Shown piece after piece: positions 43,537 to 52,540 of a stretch of 64,000 nucleotides of DNA (position 1 is the first letter of the stretch; each line of letters begins with the position of its first letter). The DNA lies in assembly GCF_014138045.1 (NCBI RefSeq), contig NZ_JACGXA010000001.1:3085001-3149000 (forward strand). The letters run 5' to 3'. Position numbers and translations under genes: made by a program. The notes under the pieces are model-generated. The model saw only the letters and a list, made by a program, of their open reading frames with translations. It searched no databases and had not been told where the DNA came from. The stretch is from Nocardioides ginsengisegetis (GTDB lineage: Bacteria > Actinomycetota > Actinomycetes > Propionibacteriales > Nocardioidaceae).

Positions 43537-44247
43537 ATGGAGCTGACCCGGGCCGACGGATCCCCCCTGCGCGTGCTGGTGGTGGACGACGAGGTCAACA
43601 TCGCCGAGCTGATCTCGATGGCGCTGCGCTACGAGGGCCTCGACGTCGCGACCGCCCACACCGGCAGCAAGGCGGTGTCGACGGCGAAGGAGTTCAAGCC
43701 GGACGCGGTCGTGCTCGACATGATGCTGCCCGACTTCGACGGTCTCGAGGTGCTGCGCCGGATGCGCAGCGCGGACCCCGACGTACCCGTGCTCTTCCTG
43801 ACCGCCCGCGACGCCGTCGAGGACCGGATCGCCGGCCTGACCGCGGGCGGCGACGACTACGTGACCAAGCCCTTCTCGCTCGAGGAGGTCGTGGCCCGGC
43901 TCCGAGGGCTGATGCGGCGGGCCGGCGCCCAGCAGGCCACGTCCAGCTCGGTCCTGACCGTCGGCGACCTGAGCCTGGACGAGGACAGCCACGAGGTCTT
44001 CCGCGGCGGCGAGGAGATCTCGCTGACGGCCACGGAGTTCGAGCTGCTGCGCTTCCTGATGCGCAACCCGCGCCGGGTGCTGTCCAAGGCGCAGATCCTC
44101 GACCGCGTCTGGAACTACGACTTCGGCGGCCAGGCCAACGTCGTCGAGCTCTACATCTCCTACCTGCGCAAGAAGGTCGACGCCGGGCGCGACCCGATGA
44201 TCCACACGATGCGCGGCGCCGGCTACGTCCTGAAGCCGGCCTCGTGA
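43537..44247 (+). CDS. OmpR-family response regulator
   Basis: A 236-aa regulator. The receiver has VLVVDDEVNIAEL, the Asp in AVVLDMMLPDFDG and the Lys in YVTKPF. The winged helix includes LSLTATEFELLRFL-type sequence (ISLTATEFELLRFLMRNPRRVLS) and VVELYISYLRKKVD. ATG 43537 with CAGGG upstream. The stop overlaps the kinase start by 4 bases. It resembles MprA/TrcR regulators; the targets may include the GT39-like gene downstream. Confidence 0.94.
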   Translation: MELTRADGSPLRVLVVDDEVNIAELISMALRYEGLDVATAHTGSKAVSTAKEFKPDAVVLDMMLPDFDGLEVLRRMRSADPDVPVLFLTARDAVEDRIAGLTAGGDDYVTKPFSLEEVVARLRGLMRRAGAQQATSSSVLTVGDLSLDEDSHEVFRGGEEISLTATEFELLRFLMRNPRRVLSKAQILDRVWNYDFGGQANVVELYISYLRKKVDAGRDPMIHTMRGAGYVLKPAS

Positions 44248-45674
44248 GGGACCGCCTCGCCTCGCTCACGGCCCGGCTGGTCGTCACCGCGGTGGCGCTG
44301 GTGGCGGTCGTCTCCGTGCTGATCGCGACCGCGACCACGCTGGCGATGCGCTCCACCCTGCTCGAGCGCCTGGACCGGGACGTCCAGTCGTCGGTCGGGC
44401 GCGCGAACGACCACGACAACGACCAGGACTCCGGCCCCCGGCCGCCGCTGGACCCGCGCTACCAGGGGCCCGGCACCCTCATCGCCAACCTCGGCAACGC
44501 CACGCCGCGGGGCTGCGTGCTCAGCGAGGAGCAGCGCGGCTGCAAGGCGCTCTCCACCGCGGCCCTCGACGTGCTCGCCCGCGTCCCCCAGGACGGCGGC
44601 GTGCACAGCGTGAGCCTGCCCGCGTTCGGCGCCTACCGCGTGAAGGTGGTCGGCACGTCCGACGGCGACCTCCTGGTCACCGGCCTGCCGATGACCAGCG
44701 TGCAGGAGACGGTGAACTCCCTGATCGGCTGGGAGCTCCTGCTCACCCTGCTGGGCACCGGGGCCGCGGCCGCCGCCGGCCTCCTGGTCGTACGTCGCCA
44801 GCTGCGACCACTCCACGAGGTCGCCTCCACCGCGCACGCGGTCGCCGCCCTCCCGCTGGCCAGCGGCGAGATCGACCTGACCGAGCGGGTGCCGGCGCAC
44901 CTGACCGACGAACGCACCGAGGTCGGCCAGGTCGGCGCCGCCCTCAACACCCTGCTCGCCCACGTCGAGTCCTCGCTCGAGGCCCGGCACCGCAGCGAGC
45001 AGCAGGTGCGGCAGTTCGTCGCCGACGCCTCCCACGAGCTGCGCACCCCGCTGGCGACCATCGCCGGCTACACCGAGCTCGCCCGCCGCCGGCCCGACGA
45101 GACCACCGTTCGCACCGCCCTCGGCAAGGTCGAGGAGGAGTCGGGACGGATGACCTCGCTGGTCGAGGACCTCCTGCTGCTGGCCCGGCTCGACGCCGGC
45201 CGGCCCCCGGAGCGCAAGCCCGTCGACCTGACCCGGCTCCTGCTCGAGGCCGTCTCCGACGCCCGGGTCATCGCCCCCGACCACCGGTGGCGGCTCGAGC
45301 TCGGCGACGACGCGGTCGAGGTGCCCGGCGACGGGCAGCAGCTCCACCAGGTCGTGACCAACCTGCTCACCAACGCCCGCAAGTACACCCCCGCCGGCAC
45401 CACCGTCACCGTCCGCGCGATCCAGCGCGACGGGATGCGCGGCTTCGCCGTGCACGACGACGGGCCGGGCTTCGAGCCGGAGCTCGCGGCGCACGCGTTC
45501 GAGCGGTTCGCCCGCGGGGACCGGGCCCGGACCCGCGGCCCCGCGGCCGGTGGAGCCGGCCTCGGGCTGGCGCTGGTGCAGGCGATCGTGACCGCGCACG
45601 GCGGCACCGTCGCGCTCGACTCGCGCCCCGGGGACACGACCGTGAGCGTCGAGCTGCCCCTCACAGGCGACTGA
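44244..45674 (+). CDS. Sensor histidine kinase (HisKA)
   Basis: A 476-aa kinase, GTG 44244 overlapping the regulator stop. Two transmembrane helices (about 10-34 and 152-178) flank an extracytoplasmic domain with two cysteines (PRGCVLSEEQRGCKAL). Then a HAMP, the HisKA motif FVADASHELRTPLATI, and HATPase motifs NLLTNARKYTPAG and DDGPGF, GAGLGLALV. The extracytoplasmic cysteines could form a disulphide. The ligand is unknown. Confidence 0.94.
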   Translation: MRDRLASLTARLVVTAVALVAVVSVLIATATTLAMRSTLLERLDRDVQSSVGRANDHDNDQDSGPRPPLDPRYQGPGTLIANLGNATPRGCVLSEEQRGCKALSTAALDVLARVPQDGGVHSVSLPAFGAYRVKVVGTSDGDLLVTGLPMTSVQETVNSLIGWELLLTLLGTGAAAAAGLLVVRRQLRPLHEVASTAHAVAALPLASGEIDLTERVPAHLTDERTEVGQVGAALNTLLAHVESSLEARHRSEQQVRQFVADASHELRTPLATIAGYTELARRRPDETTVRTALGKVEEESGRMTSLVEDLLLLARLDAGRPPERKPVDLTRLLLEAVSDARVIAPDHRWRLELGDDAVEVPGDGQQLHQVVTNLLTNARKYTPAGTTVTVRAIQRDGMRGFAVHDDGPGFEPELAAHAFERFARGDRARTRGPAAGGAGLGLALVQAIVTAHGGTVALDSRPGDTTVSVELPLTGD

Positions 45675-45721
45675 CAGCCGCACCCGACGGACGTGCCAGC
45701 GCGGCCCACGAGGGTCGGGGC

Positions 45722-47551
45722 ATGACGACCCAGACCGCCCACCGGACCGGCCTCGCCACCCTCCTGCTCGGCACGGCCGTGCTCTACCTCTGGGGGCTGG
45801 GCTCCTCCGGCTGGGCCAACTCCTTCTACGCCGCGGCCGTCCAGGCCGGGTCGGAGTCGTGGAAGGCGTTCTTCTTCGGCTCCTCCGACGCGGCGAGCTC
45901 GATCACCGTCGACAAGACCCCGCTCTCGCTGTGGCCGATGGTGCTCTCGGTGAAGGCCTTCGGCCTGTCCTCGTGGAGCATCCTCGTCCCGCAGGCCCTC
46001 GAGGGCGTCGCCGCGGTCGCGCTGCTGCACGCCTCGGTCCGGCGTACGACGGGGTCGGCCGCGGCCGGCCTGCTCGCCGGTGCGGTGCTGGCCCTGACGC
46101 CGGTCGCGGTGCTGATGTTCCGGTTCGACAACCCCGACGCGATGCTCGTGCTGCTGCTCGTCGGGTCGGCGTACGCCACCCAGCGAGCGGTGGAGGCGAC
46201 CTCGGTCCGGTGGCTCGCGCTCGGCGGCGCGCTGGTCGGGCTGGCGTTCCTGACCAAGATGCTGCAGGCGTTCCTCGTCCTGCCGGCGCTGGCGCTGGTC
46301 TACCTGCTGTTCGCCGCCCTGCCGTGGCGCCGCCGGGTCCTGCACCTGCTGGTCGCGTTCGGCTCGATGGTGCTCGCGGGTGGCTGGTGGCTGGCGATCG
46401 TCGAGCTGTGGCCCGCCGCGTCCCGCCCGTACATCGGAGGCTCGCAGGACAACTCGATCCTCGAGCTCACCCTGGGCTACAACGGCTTCGGCCGGCTCAC
46501 CGGCGACGAGACCGGCTCGGTCGGCGGGGGCGGCGGCTGGGGATCGACCGGCCTGCTGCGGATGTTCGACAGCGAGATCGGCGGCCAGGTTGCGTGGCTG
46601 CTGCCGGCCGCCCTGTTCCTGGGGGTCGCGGCGCTGTGGTTCGCGCGCGGTCGCGGGCCCGTCACCGCCGGCGCGACCCTCTGGCTGGGCTGGCTGGTGG
46701 TGACCGGCCTGACGTTCAGCCTGATGGCCGGCATCTTCCACGCCTACTACACCGTCGCCCTAGCCCCGGCCGTCGCGGCGCTGGTGGCGATCGGCGCCCA
46801 CACCCTGTGGCAGCGCCGCGACGCGCTGCCCGTCTCCGGCGTGCTGGCGTTCACCACGGCGTTCACGACCTCCCTGTCGTTCGTCCTCCTCGACCGGGCG
46901 GGTGACTGGCACCCGTGGCTGAAGTACGTCGTGGCCACGCTCGGCTTCGCCGCCGCCCTGATGCTCGCCGGCGTCCGGCACCTCCCCCGCCGGGTCGGGC
47001 ACGTCGTGGCCGCGACCGCGATCGTGGCCGGCCTGGCCGGCCCCACGGCGTACTCCCTGGCCACCGCGGCCACGCCGCACACCGGGTCGATCCCCACGGC
47101 CGGGCCCACGGGCTCGACAGGCACCGGCGGCACCCGCGGCCCCGGAGGCGCTGCCGGAGGGCTGCTGAACGGCAGCACTCCCGGCGCCACCCTCACCGCG
47201 ATGCTGACCTCCGACGCGTCGGGCTGGACCTGGGTGGCGGCGGCAGTCGGCTCGAACTCGGCGGCCGGCTACCAACTGGCCAGCCAGGAGCCGGTGATGG
47301 CGATCGGCGGCTTCAACGGCAGCGACCCGAGCCCGACGCTCGCGCAGTTCCAGACCTACGTCGCGGACGGGCAGATCCACTACTTCATCGCGAGCGGCGA
47401 CGGCATGGGCGGACCCGGGGGCGGCATGGGTGGCGGGCCGAGCGCGGGCGGCGGCACCTCGTCGGAGATCGCCACGTGGGTGGCGGCGAGCTTCGAGGCG
47501 CAGACGGTCGACGGGGTGACGGTCTACGACCTGTCCTCCGGCGTGGTGTAG
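45722..47551 (+). CDS. GT39-like membrane glycosyltransferase
   Basis: A 609-aa integral membrane glycosyltransferase of the ArnT/PMT-like type (YkcB-like). FGSSDAASSITVDKTPLSLW carries the catalytic-like Asp loop between the first helices, followed by ten or more hydrophobic segments. The C-terminal periplasmic region is Gly-rich (GMGGPGGGMGGGPSAGGG). It would transfer a sugar from a polyprenyl-phosphate donor to an envelope acceptor. It is directly downstream of the two-component genes, so they may be co-regulated. Confidence 0.82.
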   Translation: MTTQTAHRTGLATLLLGTAVLYLWGLGSSGWANSFYAAAVQAGSESWKAFFFGSSDAASSITVDKTPLSLWPMVLSVKAFGLSSWSILVPQALEGVAAVALLHASVRRTTGSAAAGLLAGAVLALTPVAVLMFRFDNPDAMLVLLLVGSAYATQRAVEATSVRWLALGGALVGLAFLTKMLQAFLVLPALALVYLLFAALPWRRRVLHLLVAFGSMVLAGGWWLAIVELWPAASRPYIGGSQDNSILELTLGYNGFGRLTGDETGSVGGGGGWGSTGLLRMFDSEIGGQVAWLLPAALFLGVAALWFARGRGPVTAGATLWLGWLVVTGLTFSLMAGIFHAYYTVALAPAVAALVAIGAHTLWQRRDALPVSGVLAFTTAFTTSLSFVLLDRAGDWHPWLKYVVATLGFAAALMLAGVRHLPRRVGHVVAATAIVAGLAGPTAYSLATAATPHTGSIPTAGPTGSTGTGGTRGPGGAAGGLLNGSTPGATLTAMLTSDASGWTWVAAAVGSNSAAGYQLASQEPVMAIGGFNGSDPSPTLAQFQTYVADGQIHYFIASGDGMGGPGGGMGGGPSAGGGTSSEIATWVAASFEAQTVDGVTVYDLSSGVV

Positions 47552-47561
47552 CCGCAGCCGG

Positions 47562-48185
47562 TCAGGCGGGCCCGGGGACGGCGTCGACCAGGGCCGGGAG
47601 GGACGCCGCGAGGATGCCGAGCAGCTCGTCGCGGGTCACCCCGGCCGGGTCGACCACCCAGGTCAGCACGAGCTCCTCGGCCAGGGCGGCCCAGCCGCGC
47701 ACGATCAGCCGGGAGGCCGGGGTGTCGGGGATGATCGTGCCCTGGGCGTCCTCGCGGAAGATCCGGTCGGTCAGCGCCGACCGGGCCTCCTCGTAGATCT
47801 CACGCAGCGTGTCGTTGCCGCCCGCGGCGCCCTTGACCAGGGACAGGTAGCCCTCGTAGTTGGCGACGACGTAGTCGAGGTAGGCCGCCACGGAGACGAG
47901 CAGCCGCTCCAGGGGCTCGCCGTCGACGGGCGGCGCGGTCTGGGCGATCAGGTCGTCGGCAGCGCGGCGTACGACGGCCTCGTGGAAGGCGTGCTTGTTG
48001 CCGAAGTAGTGGTAGAGCAGGCCGCGGGAGATGCCGGCCTCCTCGGCCAGCAGGTCGATGGAGAGCTCGTCGAGGGACCGGGTGGCGAGCAGCCGGACCC
48101 CGAGGTCGAGGAGCTGCGAGCGCCGCTGCTCGGGCGTGAGCCGGGTCCGGGACCCGGTGGGTGTGGTGGCCGTCACGTCCTCCAT
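47562..48185 (-). CDS. TetR-family repressor
   Basis: A 207-aa regulator with a TetR helix-turn-helix: LSIDLLAEEAGISRGLLYHYFGNKHAFHEAVV. The C-terminal all-helical part binds a ligand, not identified. ATG 48185. It is divergent from the monooxygenase/SDR operon, with an inverted repeat at 48188-48206 between them, so autoregulation and repression of that operon are likely. Confidence 0.92.
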   Translation of the reverse strand: MEDVTATTPTGSRTRLTPEQRRSQLLDLGVRLLATRSLDELSIDLLAEEAGISRGLLYHYFGNKHAFHEAVVRRAADDLIAQTAPPVDGEPLERLLVSVAAYLDYVVANYEGYLSLVKGAAGGNDTLREIYEEARSALTDRIFREDAQGTIIPDTPASRLIVRGWAALAEELVLTWVVDPAGVTRDELLGILAASLPALVDAVPGPA

Positions 48186-48187
48186 CC

Positions 48188-48206
48188 TATTGACACTTTT
48201 TCAATA
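48188..48206. promoter_or_regulatory. TetR operator overlapping the monooxygenase promoter
   Basis: TATTGA (48188-48193) and TCAATA (48201-48206) are perfect 6-base arms with a 7-base spacer, the standard TetR geometry. TTGACA (48190-48195) within it is a consensus -35. A weak -10 around 48212-48217 would place transcription very near the ATG at 48226, so the message may be leaderless. Confidence 0.6.
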
Positions 48207-48225
48207 ACGCCAATACCGTCGGGGC

Positions 48226-49752
48226 ATGACCCTCGACACGGACCAGTCCACCACGGTCAAGCACCTGATCGTGGGAGCGGGCTTCGCCGGCCTGTGTGCG
48301 GCGATCAAGCTGCAGGAGGACGGCGAGACCGACTTCCTCGTCATCGAGAAGGGCGCCGACGTCGGCGGCACCTGGCGCGACAACACCTACCCGGGTGCGG
48401 CCTGCGACGTGCCGAGCCAGCTCTACAGCTACTCCTTCGCGCCCAACCCGGACTGGTCGATGAGCTTCTCCCCCCAGCCGGAGATCCAGGCCTACATCCA
48501 GAAGGTCGCCCGGGACGCGGGCGTGCTGGACCGCTTCCGCTTCCACACCGCCTTCGTCTCCGGCGCGTGGGACGACGCGGCCGGGGCCTGGGTGAGCGAG
48601 ATCGAGGGCGACCGCGGCCGCGAGACCGTTCGGTCCACGACCCTCGTCGTCGGAGCCGGCGGCCTGTCCGAGCCGAAGCTGCCGGACATCGAGGGCATCG
48701 AGGACTTCGGCGGCGAGGTCTTCCACTCCGCGCGCTGGGACCACTCGGTCGACCTGGCCGGCAAGCGGGTGGCCGTGATCGGCACCGGGGCCTCCGCGAT
48801 CCAGATCGTGCCGAAGCTGCAGGAGGTCGTGGGCCACCTCGACGTCTACCAGCGCACCGCGCCCTACGTCCTGCCCCGCAACGACCGCCGCTACGGCCGG
48901 CTCGAGAAGGCCGCGCTGCGGCACCTGCCGGGCCTGCAGAAGCTCTACCGCTCCGCGATCTACTGGGGCCGCGAGACCTACGTGCCGGGCTTCACGCGGC
49001 AGCCGAAGCTGGCCCTGCCCGCCAAGAAGCTCGCCCTCGGCAACATCGCCAAGGGCATCAGCGACCCCGAGCTGCGAGCCAAGGTCACCCCGGAGTTCGA
49101 GATCGGCTGCAAGCGGATCCTGATCTCCAACACCTACTACCCCGCGCTGGCCGCCGAGAACTGCGACCTGGTCACCGACCGGATCGCCCGGGTCACCGAC
49201 CGCTCGATCGTGACCGCCGACGGCACCGAGCGCGAGATCGACGTGCTCGTCGTCGCGACCGGCTTCCACACCACCGAGCTGCCGATCACCGAGCACATCG
49301 CCGGCCGGTCGGGCGCGACCCTGGCCGACCAGTGGCGCGAGACCGGCATGGCGGCGTACAAGGGCACGACCGTCCCGGACTTCCCGAACTTCTTCATGCT
49401 GGTCGGGCCCAACACCGGGCTGGGACACTCGAGCATGGTCTTCATCATCGAGGCGCAGGTGGAGTACCTCCGCGCGGCGGTGGCCACGATGGAGGCCCAC
49501 CGCTACGGCACCGTCGAGCCCACCCGCGCCGCCACCGACGCGTGGAACGCCGACGTGCAGCGACGGATGCAGCGCACCGTGTGGAACACCGGCGGCTGTG
49601 CCAGCTGGTACCTCGACGACCACGGCCGCAACACGATCCTGTGGCCCCGCACCACCGTCGCGTTCCGGCGACTGCTGGCGTCCTTCGACGTCGCGGCGTA
49701 CGACGTGACCGCAGCCCCGTCCGTCCCCACCCGTGAGGAAGTGACCGTATGA
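48226..49752 (+). CDS. Flavin-containing (Baeyer-Villiger-type) monooxygenase
   Basis: A 508-aa FAD/NADPH monooxygenase. The FAD motif is LIVGAGFAGLCAA near residue 14; the BVMO fingerprint FGGEVFHSARWD (F-x-G-x3-H-x3-W) is present, and the second Rossmann motif is VAVIGTGASAIQI. It should insert oxygen into ketones or oxidise N/S compounds. Coupled by a 4-base overlap to an SDR, as in the mycobacterial mymA cluster. The substrate is not known. Confidence 0.9.
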   Translation: MTLDTDQSTTVKHLIVGAGFAGLCAAIKLQEDGETDFLVIEKGADVGGTWRDNTYPGAACDVPSQLYSYSFAPNPDWSMSFSPQPEIQAYIQKVARDAGVLDRFRFHTAFVSGAWDDAAGAWVSEIEGDRGRETVRSTTLVVGAGGLSEPKLPDIEGIEDFGGEVFHSARWDHSVDLAGKRVAVIGTGASAIQIVPKLQEVVGHLDVYQRTAPYVLPRNDRRYGRLEKAALRHLPGLQKLYRSAIYWGRETYVPGFTRQPKLALPAKKLALGNIAKGISDPELRAKVTPEFEIGCKRILISNTYYPALAAENCDLVTDRIARVTDRSIVTADGTEREIDVLVVATGFHTTELPITEHIAGRSGATLADQWRETGMAAYKGTTVPDFPNFFMLVGPNTGLGHSSMVFIIEAQVEYLRAAVATMEAHRYGTVEPTRAATDAWNADVQRRMQRTVWNTGGCASWYLDDHGRNTILWPRTTVAFRRLLASFDVAAYDVTAAPSVPTREEVTV

Positions 49753-50591
49753 AGACGCTCGACGACAAGGTGGTCGTGATCACCGGTGCCGGGTCCGGCA
49801 TCGGCCGCGCGCTGGCGCTGAACGTGGCGCAGAAGGGCTCGCTGCTCGCGCTCTCCGACGTGGACGAGTCCGGGCTCGCCGAGACCGTCGACCTGGTCAA
49901 GGCCGCCGGCGCCCGCGAGGTGCGCAGCGACCGCCTCGACGTGGCCGACCGCGACGCCTTCGCGGCGTACGCCGCTGCCGTGGCCGAGCAGTTCGGCCGG
50001 GTCAACGTCGTGATCAACAACGCCGGTGTTGCACTGGCCGGCGACCTCGTCGAGCTGACCTACGAGGACATGGACTGGATCGTGGGGGTCAACTTCTGGG
50101 GCGTCGTGCACGGCACCAAGGAGTTCCTGCCGCACCTGATCGCCTCCGGCGACGGGCACGTGGTCAACCTGTCCTCGCTGTTCGGGCTGATCTCGATGCC
50201 CGGGCAGAGCGCCTACAACGCGACCAAGTACGCCGTCCGCGGCCTGACCGAGGCGCTCCGCGAGGAGATGCTGATCGCCGGCCACAACGTCGGTGTCACG
50301 TCGGTGCACCCCGGCGGGATCAAGACCGCGATCGCCCGCAACGCCCGCGTCTCCGCCAGCGAGGACAAGGAGGCGACCGCCCGGCTCTTCGACGAGAAGC
50401 TCGCGAAGATGACCCCCGAGCGGGCCGCCGAGATCATCGTCAAGGGCATCCTCGGCAACAAGGCGCGGGTGCTGGTCGGGCTGGACGCCCACGCGCTGCA
50501 CACGTTCGCCAAGCTGACCGGGTCGCGCTACCAGGACGTGATCGCGAAGGTGTCGCAGAAGGTCGTCCCGCCCAAGGCCACGATCGTCTGA
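49749..50591 (+). CDS. Short-chain dehydrogenase/reductase
   Basis: A 280-aa SDR with TGAGSGIG at residues 13-20, NNAGVA, and the catalytic Ser...Tyr-x3-Lys (LSSLFG and YNATKYA). It overlaps the monooxygenase stop by 4 bases. It could make the ketone that the BVMO oxidises, or reduce a product. Controlled by the divergent TetR with its partner. Confidence 0.9.
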   Translation: MKTLDDKVVVITGAGSGIGRALALNVAQKGSLLALSDVDESGLAETVDLVKAAGAREVRSDRLDVADRDAFAAYAAAVAEQFGRVNVVINNAGVALAGDLVELTYEDMDWIVGVNFWGVVHGTKEFLPHLIASGDGHVVNLSSLFGLISMPGQSAYNATKYAVRGLTEALREEMLIAGHNVGVTSVHPGGIKTAIARNARVSASEDKEATARLFDEKLAKMTPERAAEIIVKGILGNKARVLVGLDAHALHTFAKLTGSRYQDVIAKVSQKVVPPKATIV

Positions 50592-50603
50592 TACACCTCG
50601 GGC

Positions 50604-51137
50604 GTGAGCCCGCAGCCCGGTGACGCAGTCCGGTTCGTGATGACCAAGTGGGGCGACCGCGCCCACTGGGAGTTCGACGGGGTGCTGCTCGGCAGCGACC
50701 ACCACGGCGACTGGGTCGGCATCCCCGGCGGCACGTTCATGTCGCGCCCGGGGGCGGAGTACGTCGCCCAGGTCGACCAGGTCGGGCTGGTGCCGGCGCG
50801 CACCCTGCCCGAGGAGTCGCGGGGCTGGCTGGCGACCTTCCACGCCCGGGGCGGACCGGTGCGCGTGTACGTCGACATGACGACCCCGCCGGTCTGGGAC
50901 GGGCCGGTGCTGCGCGCCGTCGACCTCGACCTCGACGTGGTGTGCGGGCCGACCGGGCGGGTGTGGGTCGACGACGAGGACGAGTTCGCCGAGCACCGGG
51001 TGGCGTTCGGCTACCCCGACGAGGTCGCCCGGCTCGCGATGACGTCCTGTGACCGCGTGCAGGCCGCGGTCACCGCCGGCGAGGCGCCGTACGACGGGAC
51101 GGCCGCGGCCTGGCTGGAGCTGCTCGCCGCCCGGTGA
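50604..51137 (+). CDS. DUF402 (FomD-like) protein
   Basis: A 177-aa protein from GTG 50604. The DUF402 core includes RVYVDMTTPPVWDG and RAVDLDLDVV, in the order expected of FomD-like nucleotide phosphatases, with acidic residues for metal (DDEDEF). Some family members hydrolyse nucleoside di/triphosphates or act on RNA. It is a separate gene after the SDR, 12 bases downstream. Confidence 0.8.
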   Translation: MSPQPGDAVRFVMTKWGDRAHWEFDGVLLGSDHHGDWVGIPGGTFMSRPGAEYVAQVDQVGLVPARTLPEESRGWLATFHARGGPVRVYVDMTTPPVWDGPVLRAVDLDLDVVCGPTGRVWVDDEDEFAEHRVAFGYPDEVARLAMTSCDRVQAAVTAGEAPYDGTAAAWLELLAAR

Positions 51138-51138
51138 C

Positions 51139-52506
51139 CTAGGAGCCGTCGACCTCGGCGTCCGCGCGCCGCGAGCGCCGGGCCGTGCGACCGGTGCGGG
51201 TGCGGAGCGGCCCGACGAGGCGCGGACCGGCCAGCCGGCCCTCGAGCTTCTGCGCCTCGCGGCCGAGCGGCTGGGCGACGTACTCACCGAGGATCACGCC
51301 GGAGGACAGCGCGATCGCGATGGAGGCGGCCGCGGCCATGGCGAGCAGCCCGTCGGAGCTGCTGGCGCCGCCCTCGGCGAGCAGCGCCAGGCCGCGGTAG
51401 ATCGAGAGACCGGGCAGCATCGGGACCACGGCCGAGACCACGACGACGAGCGGCGGCACCCGGAACCGGCCGGCCACCGGGTAGCCGACGAGACCGATGA
51501 CGAACGCCGCCACGGCGGTCGACCACGCGACGCTGAACCCCTGCAGGGCGATGGCCTGGCTGATCACGATCGACACCGAGGCGATGAGCGCGATCGGCGC
51601 GATGATCCGGACCGGGGCGTAGCAGGCGAACGCGAAGGCGGCCGCACAGATCGCCGACCCGATGGCCATCACCGTGACGCTCTTGAAGTCCGCGCGTCCG
51701 GGGTCGAGGCGGCCCACCTCGACGCCGAAGAACGAGCCGAGGCTCAGGCCGCCGCTGACACCGGCGATGATGCCGGCGGTGGCCAGCAGCGCCTCGGTGA
51801 GCCGGGCGCCGGCGGTGACGTAGAAGCCGGACAGGGCGTCCTGGAGGGCGCCCATGAACCCGATCCCGGCGAGCAGCATGACGATGTTGGCGGTCACGAC
51901 CAGGGACGCGTCGACGCCCAGGTGGGTGGCGGTGGCCAGGACCGCCAGGATCGTGGCGACCCCGCCGCCGGCGACCTGGCGGTAGAAGAACGGCACCCGG
52001 CGCCGGGCCATCACGTGCTGGAGCCGGTCGATGCAGAGGGCCGCGACGAAGGCGATCGCGATCACCCAGCCGCTGCCGCCGAGGAGCAGGCCGACGCCGC
52101 CGCACATCACGCCCCAGCCCAGGGTGACCGCCCAGCGCGGGGTGTTGTGGCCGCTGGAGACGATCCGGGCCAGGCGGGCCCGGGCCTCCATGAGGTCGAC
52201 GCGGTCGCCGAGGACGTCGCGGACCAGGTGGTCGACCTGGGTGAGGTCCTCGTAGTCGATGTCGCGCTGCTTGACCTGACGGATCTGGAAGAGCGCGGGC
52301 TCCTCGGGGCTGGGCTGGAAGCTCATCGACAGCGACGTGAACGTGACGTCGAGGTCGGGGTGGCGGACCCCGAGCTGCCAGGCGAGCGACTGCATGGTGG
52401 CCGTCACGTCGGCGGCACCGGCGCCGGAGGACAGCAGGATCTCGCCGACGCGGAGGCAGAAGTCGAGGGTCAGGTTCAGCGCGCGTGCCTCCAGCATGTG
52501 CGCCAT
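51139..52506 (-). CDS. Threonine/serine exporter-like membrane protein (ThrE)
   Basis: A 455-aa membrane protein. The N-terminal soluble domain (DFCLRVGEILLSSGAGAADV) is the DUF1212 region of ThrE; then about ten transmembrane segments. Exports threonine and serine in corynebacteria. ATG at 52506 or 52497. The gene is divergent from the carboxylate-amine ligase gene starting at 52541. The basic C-terminal tail (RTARRSRRADAEVDGS) is variable. Confidence 0.85.
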   Translation of the reverse strand: MAHMLEARALNLTLDFCLRVGEILLSSGAGAADVTATMQSLAWQLGVRHPDLDVTFTSLSMSFQPSPEEPALFQIRQVKQRDIDYEDLTQVDHLVRDVLGDRVDLMEARARLARIVSSGHNTPRWAVTLGWGVMCGGVGLLLGGSGWVIAIAFVAALCIDRLQHVMARRRVPFFYRQVAGGGVATILAVLATATHLGVDASLVVTANIVMLLAGIGFMGALQDALSGFYVTAGARLTEALLATAGIIAGVSGGLSLGSFFGVEVGRLDPGRADFKSVTVMAIGSAICAAAFAFACYAPVRIIAPIALIASVSIVISQAIALQGFSVAWSTAVAAFVIGLVGYPVAGRFRVPPLVVVVSAVVPMLPGLSIYRGLALLAEGGASSSDGLLAMAAAASIAIALSSGVILGEYVAQPLGREAQKLEGRLAGPRLVGPLRTRTGRTARRSRRADAEVDGS

Positions 52507-52540
52507 GTTCCCAAGGACCCGCGTGTGCTTCGCTTGCGGG

